DNA from: Syncephalis plumigaleata
Taxonomy: Eukaryota; Zoopagomycota; Zoopagomycetes; Zoopagales; Piptocephalidaceae
Direction of reading: 5' to 3'
Length of the DNA: 64,000 bases
NCBI GenBank assembly: GCA_025201365.1
Contig: JAIXMF010000004.1
Span: 1-64,000 of the forward strand
Shown here: positions 47,481-57,215 of the stretch, one piece after another
How positions within the stretch are numbered: the stretch's first letter is position 1
Layout of the letters: each line of letters starts with the position of its first letter
Translations under genes and position numbers: made by a program
The notes under the pieces: generated by a model
Told to the model about the DNA's origin: nothing
Seen by the model: only the letters and a program-made list of their open reading frames with translations
Databases searched by the model: none

Positions 47481-47894
47481 CGGCCTTTTGTGCCCCCCGT
47501 ATTCTGTTTCCCAGCCCCTCTCCCTTTGGGGAAAGACTGGGGCGATAGCGATAACCATCGCGGATAATTTGTTATTTGTTGTTTGGTTCCTTGATGTCCT
47601 TGTCCTCCTGCTCTTGAATGATTGGAAGGAACGACACTTGGATGAGGGTGTGTTGGAATATCGGTTCCACTACGAAGGCATTTGGTGACTTGAATGAAAT
47701 CCAGACGAGCAACCATAACTCCGATTCCACAAGCGATACTCGAGTCCTTTAACTTGCATGTCCTCTTAATCATTGTTTCGATGTGTGCATCTAATAGAAT
47801 AATGAGTTAGTATATTGTAATAAATATCAAAGTGTAATGAGGTATACTTACCGTAAGGGAGCATGACAAGTAGTAGGACACTTTCTCATTGATA
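47481..47894 (-). other. Spliced-looking ORF inside the inverted-repeat element, unknown
   Basis: On the minus strand an exon beginning near 47867 (MLPY...) ends at a GTAAGT donor. It is followed, after an intron ending CTATTAG, by a second exon whose frame continues (AHIETMIKRTCKLKDSS) and ends at another GTAAGT donor near 47480. The product is basic, rich in Pro, Gly and Gln toward its end, and unlike any transposase. It may be a captured host gene fragment or a small element gene. No stop-bearing last exon was identified before the terminal repeat. Confidence 0.3.
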
Positions 47895-48436
47895 GTGTGG
47901 GAGCTATGGTTGCTCGATTTGCTCAAGCACAATGTGTACGCGATATACAATAAGATAGTGTAAGTAGAGTGTAATAGGGACGGTTGAACTGGAAGGTGAA
48001 GATAAGTTTATTCAATTCGTACAAAATAGGACCCATATTTATAGTGGATAATGTATATAGGTGTGAAGATATTTGCATAGCGGCTGATAACAACTCACTC
48101 AGACCCGATAGTCTGAGCTGTCGTCAGTTCACATTTCATTAACATCGCTGTATGTACTTATCAGTATGTTCCCGCGACCCGGATAACGGTTTATTTCAAC
48201 GAGCCGAAAAGCTCTCATGTAAAATGAGAAGACAACAAGATTCACGCTCCTACTTTCACATCGAATAAATCCCACTTTCTCTCTCTATCCTAGTGTATAA
48301 TCTTTTTATTGTAATCATTATTATAATTGTAACAGTGTTATGGATTACGTTTTAGATTTCCCTTAATCCAATTTCACAATTATTATATTAATGTTAACAA
48401 TTGTGTAGAGTTATCTATTAATAAACTGCAAATGTT

Positions 48437-48472
48437 AAAGGATAAATGCGCAAATTGGATGGAAAAACACTG
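48437..48472 (-). repeat. Right terminal inverted repeat of the TA-flanked element
   Basis: This is the inverse copy of 47408-47443 with four differences, two of them at positions 4 and 5 from the end. The following dinucleotide is TA. Confidence 0.8.
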
Positions 48473-48479
48473 TATTTTA

Positions 48480-48484
48480 CAGCG
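48480..48484 (+). repeat. Target-site duplication, left copy (CAGCG)
   Basis: CAGCG directly precedes the 5' LTR and is repeated at 54246-54250 directly after the 3' LTR. Five base pairs is the usual duplication length for Ty3/gypsy integrases. Confidence 0.9.
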
Positions 48485-48783
48485 TGTGGCGCCATATCTT
48501 GACCTCGTGGCTTAGCGGTCCAGAATAGGATAGCTGCACGTTCAGCGTCGAGAGAAGAAAAAGCAAACGCAAAAGCAAATTTTAATAAAGACGAACAATT
48601 CTATCTTTTATCTCTACACTACTGTGCTCCAAGTGTCTTACAAGTATTAACCGTGTTAAAGTGTTTTATTTGTCTATACATTCCAACAGTGAGCCACTGC
48701 AGCTAACTGAGGTTGTTGCACGTCACTTTCTGGAATCCCTTGTCCGGCCCCTATCGTGCCCCCTACCAGATAGGGCCGTGACA
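48485..48783 (+). repeat. 5' long terminal repeat
   Basis: This 299-bp repeat starts TGTGGCGCC and ends GCCGTGACA. It is the same as 53947-54245 by direct reading. An AATAAAG motif near 48585 may be its polyadenylation signal. Confidence 0.95.
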
Positions 48784-48999
48784 ACTGGTGGAGAACCCGG
48801 GCGCGTGAAGCGAAAACTTACCTTCTAGTAGCAAGCGCGTTCGGTGCCCAACCACATTTCACTAATCTTGTAGGACACGAATCCCGCTCTCTACCCTTCC
48901 TATCACATATTACGTTAACGATTTTTACATTCTACGTTATTACTCCCATTTCCCTTACGTTCTATTATTTCCTATTTATTTCACCTTATCTTACGATCA

Positions 49000-50436
49000 T
49001 TGCACATAATGACACCCATATATACACGTGCGTCGGCCCAGCGCGAGGACGAAGCTGCAGGCCCATCCAACGCTCCGGCTGTTCCCGCCGAGGAAGAATC
49101 TGAGGCGCCTGTGCCGACTTCCCCAGTCGAAGGCGACCCTCCAGTGACGACCGATCCTCAGCCTACCGCAGCGGTATCTCAAGCCGTTGCCACTACTGTT
49201 CTCCACCCACAGGCTGTTAGGACCGCTCCCACTACTATCCCTCCGGAACAGGCCGTCGAGACCGTCCCTACGCCAACCGCCGAAGACGTCACACTTCCTA
49301 CTGATCCGAATAATCCGTTCGCTGCTGTACAACAAGCTATTAGTACACAGGATGACCAGTCTCCAAATGCAGTTGCTATGTTTATGGATTACGTAGTCAA
49401 CCAACAACACAGGTTGACGCAGACACAGGCTGTAGCGTTAGCTGAGCAAATGATCATTACGCTTGGCATAACTCGCCCTGATCCGCCCTCACAACCTATC
49501 GTCGAAACACCTGGTACTGCTCATGTTCCATATCGCTTACCTTCGCAGAACGATCACACACCATCTCCAACTATCCAGATTCGTCGCCCTGTTCGTCGTG
49601 AAAGCGTGATGACGCCAGATGATGAATCAGATCATGACGATGTTGAACTCCCTATATTACCACCGTCGTATCGTCATTCCTACGCACCAAAGATGGAGAT
49701 ACCCATACTGAACGAGAAGGATGACCCTTTGGAATGGTTAGACGAATTCACCCTTGTCGCAGATATGTCTCCATGGTCCGAAAAGGATCAATGCTGTGCA
49801 TTAATATATGGTTTACGACAGCATGAAAAGGTATGGTGTGCTCGCGCTACGAAACAGTTAGCTTCGTTTAAACCTGGTCTCTATGATGAACTTGTAACTA
49901 GTATACGAGGTCATTGGTATCAAGAAGATCCTAAAGAAGGAGTGTTAGCTACGTTCCATTCTACTCGCAAGCGTCCGAAGGAATCTCTCCTCGACTATGC
50001 CGATCGCATCGAGATGAACGGAATACGCGCCAAAGTCAGCGACGAAACGATTTGGTACTACTTCAAGGTCAACGCCGATGAATCTACTCGTGATCTACTC
50101 AAATTATATCTGATTTCATCACTCGAGGAATTACGATCACGCGGAAAGAGTATCGACAAACTACTTACCCAGTCATCAACGCCTGTTAAACCAAAGTTCG
50201 TAGCTGCCGTACAAGAAGATGATTCTATCCCTTCTAACACCCGATCGACACAGAAGCAATATGACGACCGACGACAACGTCCACGACGCAAGGAGAAGCC
50301 ACCTTCTGCGCCGCGCCATCCTTGTGCTCTCTGTGACGATCCAGGACACGCCGCCTATAAGTGTCCTAAGTTATCTGCGGCTCGTGAGTCAGTCACTGGC
50401 AAATTGCCTGAGGCTGCTCAGCCGTCGGAAAACTAA
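49000..50436 (+). CDS. gag: Gag of the Ty3/gypsy element
   Basis: The frame encodes about 478 residues. The first 200 are Pro/Thr/Ala-rich. The central region (about residues 225-400) is the capsid-like retrotransposon gag domain, with EWLDEFTLVADM near its start. A single CCHC zinc knuckle near the end (CALCDDPGHAAYKC) is the nucleic-acid-binding module. The pol frame follows at once. Confidence 0.93.
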   Translation: MHIMTPIYTRASAQREDEAAGPSNAPAVPAEEESEAPVPTSPVEGDPPVTTDPQPTAAVSQAVATTVLHPQAVRTAPTTIPPEQAVETVPTPTAEDVTLPTDPNNPFAAVQQAISTQDDQSPNAVAMFMDYVVNQQHRLTQTQAVALAEQMIITLGITRPDPPSQPIVETPGTAHVPYRLPSQNDHTPSPTIQIRRPVRRESVMTPDDESDHDDVELPILPPSYRHSYAPKMEIPILNEKDDPLEWLDEFTLVADMSPWSEKDQCCALIYGLRQHEKVWCARATKQLASFKPGLYDELVTSIRGHWYQEDPKEGVLATFHSTRKRPKESLLDYADRIEMNGIRAKVSDETIWYYFKVNADESTRDLLKLYLISSLEELRSRGKSIDKLLTQSSTPVKPKFVAAVQEDDSIPSNTRSTQKQYDDRRQRPRRKEKPPSAPRHPCALCDDPGHAAYKCPKLSAARESVTGKLPEAAQPSEN

Positions 50437-50441
50437 ACCGG

Positions 50442-53400
50442 GTGCCGATGATTGAGGGTATTGGCACCCCCCTTCTAGCAAATCCCTTATCACAACCAGA
50501 TGCCGTGATAGGTGCTGTTACCGCTAACGCACTCTTACAGGCCGGTTTTGTGAACGGACACGCAACAACTATGCTAGTGGACACAGGAGCCCAACAAACG
50601 GTAATCTCTAGCGCCTTATGCTCACGTCTAGGCATAAAGGTTGGACCGAATCGGAACTCGTTTGTTAAGCTAGCAGATGGACGACACGCTCACACTTGCG
50701 GATACTGTCAAGTACAAGTGCAAGTTGCTGATGTGGAACGTCAAGTCGAAGCGATCATACTTCATGCATCTCCATATGATCTCCTATTAGGTATGGATTG
50801 GTTAACCGATGCTAGCGCCACCATAGATTGCGCTGCTGGCACGTTGACAGTCGGCAATCATTCCTTACCTATGAAAATGTCAACCCACTCGCACGGTATA
50901 CACTTTGTTGCCGTTGCTGAGAAACGCATTCGCAATAGTCGGCTTAGCAGGAAGCTACAACAATGCTATGATGCTATTCAGCCCCAACTCAACGAAGAGA
51001 CTCCTACAGCCCTTATTTCTGCGGCAGTATCTCAGTCTCCACATGTTGAACTGGTCGAATCGGAACGCAAGTACCTTCTCGACAAGTTGCTACGGGAATT
51101 TACGGATCTATTTGCAGATAATCCTAATAATCCTGATGCAACTACTAGTATACAACACTTCATTAATACTGGCGACAGTAGACCCATCAACTCACCGCCA
51201 TATCGCGTAGCTCATCGTCAACGCGAGATTATCACCAATTCTGTTAATGATATGCTCAAAAACGGAATCATTGAACGCTCTTTCAGCCCTTGGTCTTCCC
51301 CTGTTGTTCTTGTTGGTAAGAAGGATGGAGGCGCACGATTTTGTGTAGATTACCGTAGGCTTAACGAAGTAACCAAGAAGGATTCTTATCCTACTACGCG
51401 AGTAGATGACGCCTTGGACATGCTGTCTGGCGCTCGTTGGTTTACTACGTTAGATTTAGCTTCAGGTTATTGGCAAGTCAAAATGAACGTTAAAGATAGA
51501 GAAAAGACTGCTTTTATTACACACGATGGTCTATATCAATTCAAAGTCATGCCTTTCGGTCTTTGCAATGCACCAGCTACGTTCCAACGTCTTATGAACG
51601 AAGTGTTAGCTGGATTGAAATGGCGTACCTGCATCGTGTACCTGGACGATATTATCGTTTATGGACGGACGTTCGAGGAACATCTAGAACGTCTACGAGA
51701 AGTCTTTCAACGCTTACGTACGGCTGGCCTACGACTAAAGAAGAGCAAGTGTCACTTCGGTCATCAAGAGATTGCTTACCTTGGTCATTTGGTCACTGCC
51801 AACGGTATTAAACCGGATCCCAACAAAATCGCCGCTGTTCATCAATTTCCTCTTCCTGTAGATGTCCGTGGATGTAAAAGCTTCTTAGGTCTTGCTTCCT
51901 ATTATAGACGATTCATTCCTAATTTCTCTGAGAAAGCTGAACCGTTACATCGTCTCACTAAGAAGAACACGCCATTTACCTGGACCGATGCTCAACAAGC
52001 TGCCTTCGATCAGTTACGTCAAGCCCTTACCGATGATGTTGTTCTCACTTACCCCGATCTTTCCAAGCCTTTCCGAATTGAGACCGATGCCTCTTCTACT
52101 GGTATTGGTGCCGTCATTTCTCAACTCGTGAACGACCAATGGAAGCCTATCGCATACGCCAGCCGTGCTCTCAACCAAGCTGAACGCAACTACTCAGCCA
52201 CGGAAGGTGAATGCTTAGCGATCGTGTGGGCCATCGACAAATTTCGACCATACATTTACGGTGGTGAATTCACTGTCGTTACCGATCACTCCGCCTTACG
52301 CTGGTTAATGTCTCGTCCAAATCCAACCGGTAGACTAGGTAGGTGGGTGCTGCGATTACAAGAGTATTGCCCCACTATCGAGTACCGTCGAGGCACTGCC
52401 AACTCCAACGCCGATGCCTTGTCGCGAGATCCCTTGCCATGGCCGGAACTAGTCGCTCAAGCCGAAGAAGATAAAGCTGTCGAAATCATGTCCACGGCCG
52501 CTGTACCATTATTACCTACGGCAGACGAATGGCTCCAGGCACAACGCAGTGAGAACGCCACTTGTGACATCTACGGTTATTTGTCGAAAGGTAACGATCA
52601 TCTTATCATGATGAATGAACCTACACGACGTTCGATCAAGAAACGCGCTCGAAGTTATCGCCTCGTCGACGGTCGATTGATGCGCCGAAAGATGGAAGAA
52701 GATCAAGAAGTACTATTGGACGTAGTACCGAAACAGTTCCAACCCGTTGTTCTATATCATAATCATGATCAAGAATTATCCGGCCATCTCGGTAGATATC
52801 GCACATATAAACGAATTCGACAAAAGTACTGGTGGTCGAACTTACATAGTGACGTTAGAGATTATGTAGCAACTTGTGTGAGATGCCAGAAGCAACGACG
52901 CATCACACAGCGTTCTGGCTTGCTACAGTCTCTGCCGGTACCCGAGAAGCCGTTCGACTTTATCGCTATCGACCTAATGGGACCGTTTACTGAGTCAGAG
53001 TATGGTAATAAGTATGTTGCCGTATGTTGCGATTACACAACTCGATGGATCGAAGCTGCTGCGATACCGGACGCTACAGCCGAGACTACCGTCAAGTTCC
53101 TTATGAATAACATTATCGCTCGACATGGAATGCCCCGTGTACTCCTCACAGACGGAGGTACCAACTTCACGTCTGGTCTCACAGCAGGAATCGCGCGCCG
53201 CCTAGGCATTCGTCAGCGAATTACATCAGCACGACGTCCACAAACTGACGGTCTCGTTGAACGTTTCAATCATACGCTAGCTTCAATGATTGCCAAGTTC
53301 ACTAACGACTTCGAAACCGACTGGGACAAGTACTTACCTTTACTGTTGTTCGCCTATCGCACTACACCGCAATCGTCTGCTGGTCAGACGCCCTTCAACC

Positions 53401-53990
53401 TACTCTACGGCCGCGAAGCCACTCAACCATTAGAAGTCGCTGTTAACAACATGCCCACGACAAAAGCACGATTCAATAAGCGAACTGAAGAATACGAAGA
53501 GTACGTGAAGGACTTACAATTACGGTTGAATGATGTACGAGAACGAGCTCGCCTCATGATCGAAGCCGCCCAACGCCGTCAATCAGCGCGTTATAACAAA
53601 GGAAGAAGAAGAGAAGCATTCAATGAGGGTGATTTGGTATGGTTAGAAGAAACGCTGTTGAAAGGATCTAAATTAAAGAAGATGAAGGAACGTATACGTG
53701 GACCCTTCCGAGTCGTAGAGCAGACGTCAGCTGTCAATTACAGACTATGTGATCTCGACACAAAAAGGACATTCCCCGCACACGCTGATCGAATTATTCC
53801 TTTACACTCTCGTCCACAACATTTATTATTATCCCCCACGGCCAGTGAGCCAGTTTCAGTATTATCATTAACTAACACTTTATTATTATCTAGCGAAGAC
53901 CAACCTAGTATGTTGGCGGGACGCTCAACACTCGAAGAGGGAGTGATGTGGCGCCATATCTTGACCTCGTGGCTTAGCGGTCCAGAATAG
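50442..53990 (+). CDS. pol: Pol polyprotein of the Ty3/gypsy element
   Basis: The frame encodes about 1,182 residues. Protease is near residue 45 (VDTGAQQTVIS). Reverse transcriptase follows with FCVDYRRLN, MPFGLCNAPATFQ and YLDDIIVY. RNase H starts at ETDASSTGIGAVIS. Integrase has an HHCC zinc module, DLMGPF and TDGGTNF acidic residues, and a GPF-type module (RIRGPFRVVE) near the end; no chromodomain is evident. The frame ends inside the 3' LTR. Family members usually make Pol from the Gag transcript by read-through or frameshift, which the immediate juxtaposition would allow. Confidence 0.96.
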   Translation: MPMIEGIGTPLLANPLSQPDAVIGAVTANALLQAGFVNGHATTMLVDTGAQQTVISSALCSRLGIKVGPNRNSFVKLADGRHAHTCGYCQVQVQVADVERQVEAIILHASPYDLLLGMDWLTDASATIDCAAGTLTVGNHSLPMKMSTHSHGIHFVAVAEKRIRNSRLSRKLQQCYDAIQPQLNEETPTALISAAVSQSPHVELVESERKYLLDKLLREFTDLFADNPNNPDATTSIQHFINTGDSRPINSPPYRVAHRQREIITNSVNDMLKNGIIERSFSPWSSPVVLVGKKDGGARFCVDYRRLNEVTKKDSYPTTRVDDALDMLSGARWFTTLDLASGYWQVKMNVKDREKTAFITHDGLYQFKVMPFGLCNAPATFQRLMNEVLAGLKWRTCIVYLDDIIVYGRTFEEHLERLREVFQRLRTAGLRLKKSKCHFGHQEIAYLGHLVTANGIKPDPNKIAAVHQFPLPVDVRGCKSFLGLASYYRRFIPNFSEKAEPLHRLTKKNTPFTWTDAQQAAFDQLRQALTDDVVLTYPDLSKPFRIETDASSTGIGAVISQLVNDQWKPIAYASRALNQAERNYSATEGECLAIVWAIDKFRPYIYGGEFTVVTDHSALRWLMSRPNPTGRLGRWVLRLQEYCPTIEYRRGTANSNADALSRDPLPWPELVAQAEEDKAVEIMSTAAVPLLPTADEWLQAQRSENATCDIYGYLSKGNDHLIMMNEPTRRSIKKRARSYRLVDGRLMRRKMEEDQEVLLDVVPKQFQPVVLYHNHDQELSGHLGRYRTYKRIRQKYWWSNLHSDVRDYVATCVRCQKQRRITQRSGLLQSLPVPEKPFDFIAIDLMGPFTESEYGNKYVAVCCDYTTRWIEAAAIPDATAETTVKFLMNNIIARHGMPRVLLTDGGTNFTSGLTAGIARRLGIRQRITSARRPQTDGLVERFNHTLASMIAKFTNDFETDWDKYLPLLLFAYRTTPQSSAGQTPFNLLYGREATQPLEVAVNNMPTTKARFNKRTEEYEEYVKDLQLRLNDVRERARLMIEAAQRRQSARYNKGRRREAFNEGDLVWLEETLLKGSKLKKMKERIRGPFRVVEQTSAVNYRLCDLDTKRTFPAHADRIIPLHSRPQHLLLSPTASEPVSVLSLTNTLLLSSEDQPSMLAGRSTLEEGVMWRHILTSWLSGPE

Positions 53991-54245
53991 GATAGCTGCA
54001 CGTTCAGCGTCGAGAGAAGAAAAAGCAAACGCAAAAGCAAATTTTAATAAAGACGAACAATTCTATCTTTTATCTCTACACTACTGTGCTCCAAGTGTCT
54101 TACAAGTATTAACCGTGTTAAAGTGTTTTATTTGTCTATACATTCCAACAGTGAGCCACTGCAGCTAACTGAGGTTGTTGCACGTCACTTTCTGGAATCC
54201 CTTGTCCGGCCCCTATCGTGCCCCCTACCAGATAGGGCCGTGACA
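53947..54245 (+). repeat. 3' long terminal repeat
   Basis: It is the second 299-bp copy, reading identically to the 5' copy and preceded by the purine-rich GAAGAGGGAGTGA. Confidence 0.95.
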
Positions 54246-54250
54246 CAGCG
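54246..54250 (+). repeat. Target-site duplication, right copy (CAGCG)
   Basis: CAGCG follows the 3' LTR directly and matches 48480-48484. Its position, 150 bp before ATG 54400, places the insertion in the promoter or leader of the dehydrogenase gene. Confidence 0.9.
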
Positions 54251-54399
54251 GATCTGTCTTTTAATTCATTTTCCCTCGGTTATATTGGTGTGTAGTTACA
54301 CGAATTGACGTTCTTTCCGTTTAACCGTTGCGTTTTCCTATTCGCTTCCCACTTGCCTTCACTTCTCTTTCCATTTTGTAGTTAGCGTGTAGTAATAAT

Positions 54400-55620
54400 A
54401 TGAACTCACTCACTTGCTTTACTCCATTGACACGTCATGCTGCCCTTCGGCGTATGCTTCCGGTTAGTTATTATACGCACTGGTACAACTCACCATTAAC
54501 CTTATATATACGTATGTATATGCATATATTCTATTACGAAAATAGGTGGCAAGTGCTTTGACGCGTGGCTCTTCCTTTAGCACCACTGCCATCACTGCCA
54601 ATGGCAGCACCGCTGGCGACAAGGAACATGGAATAAAGTCGTTAGGTGTGGTGGGTGCCGGACAAATGGGTCTAGGTATCGCGTTAGTCGGTGCACGTAT
54701 AGCCAAATTACCCGTTCGTCTTATGGACGTTAGTCAGCATCAGCTAGAGAAGAGTCTCTTATTTATGGGTAGGCATTTATTCGTTAGTATTACATTCGCA
54801 ACTAGCTACTAATAAATACGTATATCTACTACGCTAGACAAACTGCTGGAGAAGGACGTTGAACGCGGTCGACTTACTGCCGATGAAAAGGCGGTGATCC
54901 AATCACGTGTCTCCGTGGTGAATTCAGCCGAAGCGTTAGCCTCGACTGCGTCCGAATCCGACTTTATCATAGAGGCAGTATCGGAGCGTGTCGATTTGAA
55001 ATTGACCCTATTCCGCGACTTATCGGCTATTGTCGCGCCATCCACGATTCTCGCCACGAATACCTCGAGCATTAGTATAACCAAGGTGGCCGGAGCAGCA
55101 CTCTACCCAGAACGCGTTATTGGTATGCATTTTATGAATCCAGTACCGATAATGAAGCTAGTCGAGATCATTTCCGCTTTACAAACCTCGGATAGAACTA
55201 TGAAGACTACGCTAGCATTAGCTAGTGCCATGGGTAAAACCACCACTGTTAGTCAGGATGTTCCCGGTTTCATCGCTAATCGTCTACTTATGCCATATAT
55301 CAATGAGGCAGTTATTACTTTGCAAGAGGTAAGTGTAGTAATAATAGTAATATATATTGACATTAATATTGTATATATATATAATATAGGGTATTGCCAC
55401 TCGTGAGGATATTGACACGACAATGCGTCTTGGTACAAATGTGCCAATGGGTCCACTTACATTGGCTGATTTTATCGGTCTCGATACGTGTCTCGCTATC
55501 ATGAAGGTGCTACACACCGAACTAGGTGATAGCAAGTATCGACCAGCGGTACTATTGCAGAAATACGTGGATGCAGGCTGGTTAGGCAAGAAGACCGGTC
55601 GTGGATTCTACGAATACTAA
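54400..55620 (+). CDS. Mitochondrial 3-hydroxyacyl-CoA dehydrogenase (HADH / 3-hydroxybutyryl-CoA dehydrogenase type)
   Basis: Four exons join in frame: 54400-54462, 54546-54768, 54838-55328 and 55390-55620. Exon 1 and early exon 2 make an Arg/Ser-rich presequence ([11 protein letters not shown]), consistent with mitochondrial import. The NAD-binding motif is [13 protein letters not shown]. The catalytic region has [34 protein letters not shown] with the catalytic His, and [16 protein letters not shown]. The C-terminal domain reads [15 protein letters not shown] and ends [14 protein letters not shown]. It oxidises L-3-hydroxyacyl-CoA in beta-oxidation. Length (about 335 residues) is normal. 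The LTR element lies 155 bp upstream and could affect expression. Confidence 0.93.
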
Positions 55621-55827
55621 TGCTCGAAAGCGTACTATGCTACTGCTTTATGATATGAGAAAATAAAAATAAACTACATTGCCAGATTGCTTAATAGTTA
55701 TTTATTACAAAACATAGCTGATAGCTGATAGACTAACTAATAAAATAAGAGGAACACTATTCAGGATATTGCACACATACATACATGCATACATATGTGT
55801 ATGTGTATGCATATTCCTAATGTTGAA

Positions 55828-57215
55828 TCACATCAGTTGCACATAATTGGCAGGAAACTAATAATAAACAAGTTAGTTAGGTTTAATTGCTACAACGAGT
55901 ATTGTAAATGCTGTAGACACTTACCACGCCTTCACGTCCATTACAGCTACCTGTCCACCAGTCGTTCTGACTATCCGTTTTCCTAAGAATGGTAATATGA
56001 TCTTTAGCCTTGAATGACAGATCACCCTCTTGTTGTCCATCGAAATCAAACTGAGCGATTGCCATCTCACCCTGTGGTCGAGTAGGTACGGGTGGGGGTA
56101 GAGGCATAGCAGAAGGAGCAGCAGTGCTATTATCGCTGCTATACCTGGATGGATCAGGCATAGTCATACTATTGCTATGCTCCATGCTATTGACGGTAGC
56201 CACACCGGCAGCATGTCCCAATGAAGTAGGTCTCACGGTTGGCTTCTTCTTAAGCGGTGGTGGCACTGCCGGTGTAGTTGTCGTCGATGCAGATGTCGAG
56301 CCATGTGCAGTTGTTGTTGTTGAACTTGTAGCCAGTTCAGGAGATGCTCGAGCATAAAGAGCCGCGTATAGTGCATCGGCAGCTGATGGTGGATCTACAG
56401 CACCTGATAGCAACTCCTTTGCACTAACTGGACGACCGTAGAATTTGGCATTGGCATCTTTACGTTCAATGATGGCTGAACCCTCGAGTGAGATACCTAT
56501 AAGCAAGAACAACAAGTTAATTGATCATGAACATTACATCTATTACTATTGATTACACCTACCGGCAAATAATCCCTTAGTTTTACTATACGAGAAGATG
56601 GCCGCTAGATTGCCAACCGTAGCAGCTGCTTCGGCATTTCTTCCTACAGGACCAGCTGCCACTATATATATATATATATCCATGTTAGCAATGACTATTC
56701 TATCGCTTCTATGTAGCACTTGCTTACCTGAAAGATTGCCACCTAATGTGACGTTGCCACCATGCGAGAATGCTTTTACGGCATCTTGCGAATTGAGTAC
56801 AATCACGAAATCCGTCACTTCCGCTCCGATTTGTCCACCGAAACCCATACCGCCAGTGGCGATACAGGATGGTGCTGACCATCCGCCGTTATCAGGTAGA
56901 CGTGCCACTACAATACCAGAGCCTGCTCGTCCAGAGAATAGAAAACCCGCTTTAACTACCGTGAGGATAGCCAAGCCTTGTGCGCGGGCCAGAATATTGG
57001 GTGGGATCACCGAGTCTGGTCCATTATCACCTTGACCCGTTTCTAATAATAAAGCAAATTGAATAGATATCAATGTACGTTAATAGGAGTATTGGACTAG
57101 TGTATGTTAAGGAAATACACCTCCTTTACCGCTACTTACCAATGAAACTATTGAGTATCTTTGTTGCTTTACGACATTCACCAGCAAGATTGGTGGGAAG
57201 CGGTGAGTTGACCAT
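55828..57215 (-). CDS. SYLF-SH3 protein (Ysc84/Lsb3, SH3YL1 family)
   Basis: The protein binds lipids and actin through the SYLF domain and recruits partners at endocytic patches. From ATG 57215, VNSPLPTNLAGECRKA begins the SYLF domain. It continues through IPPNILARAQGLAILTVVKA, GSGIVVARL, APSCIATGGMGFGGQIGAE and NVTLGGNLS, then GPVGRNAEAAATV and YSKTKGLFAG. After a Thr/Pro-rich linker comes a C-terminal SH3 domain with ALYDF-like AIAQFDFDGQQEGDLSF, DWWTGSCNGREG and a separate last exon encoding VFPANYVQLM. The final stop is at 55828. About six exons are visible. PPP runs in the linker are possible SH3 ligands. Confidence 0.9.

Larger units (their letters stand above)
47408..48472. mobile_element. 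1,065-bp TA-flanked inverted-repeat DNA element (Tc1/mariner-like, non-autonomous)
   Basis: The ends form a 36-bp terminal inverted repeat (47408-47443 and 48437-48472), starting CAG and matching at 32 of 36 positions. TA dinucleotides flank both ends (47406-47407 and 48473-48474), as expected for Tc1/mariner-type TA target duplication. No transposase catalytic triad is visible in either strand, so it is a non-autonomous derivative. The interior holds a minus-strand spliced-looking ORF and a set of small hairpins near 48106-48229. It lies 150 bp after the RhoGEF and ends 12 bp before the LTR element. Confidence 0.75.
48485..54245 (+). mobile_element. Ty3/gypsy (Metaviridae) LTR retrotransposon, looks whole and young
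   Basis: The element is 5,761 bp with two 299-bp LTRs that read identically, a TG...CA boundary, and a 5-bp CAGCG target duplication. Its order is 5' LTR, TGG-starting primer-site-like sequence at 48786, leader, gag, pol (protease, reverse transcriptase, RNase H, integrase), purine-rich tract at about 53934-53946 and 3' LTR. The domain order with integrase last defines Ty3/gypsy. No envelope-like frame is visible. Identical LTRs mean a very recent insertion. It sits between a RhoGEF and a mitochondrial dehydrogenase gene, and does not interrupt either coding region. Confidence 0.96.

Noticed and set aside
48786-48812. Assignment of the primer tRNA for the LTR element
   Set aside because: The sequence begins TGG as expected, but I could not match it with confidence to a specific tRNA 3' end, and no tRNA gene is visible in the window.
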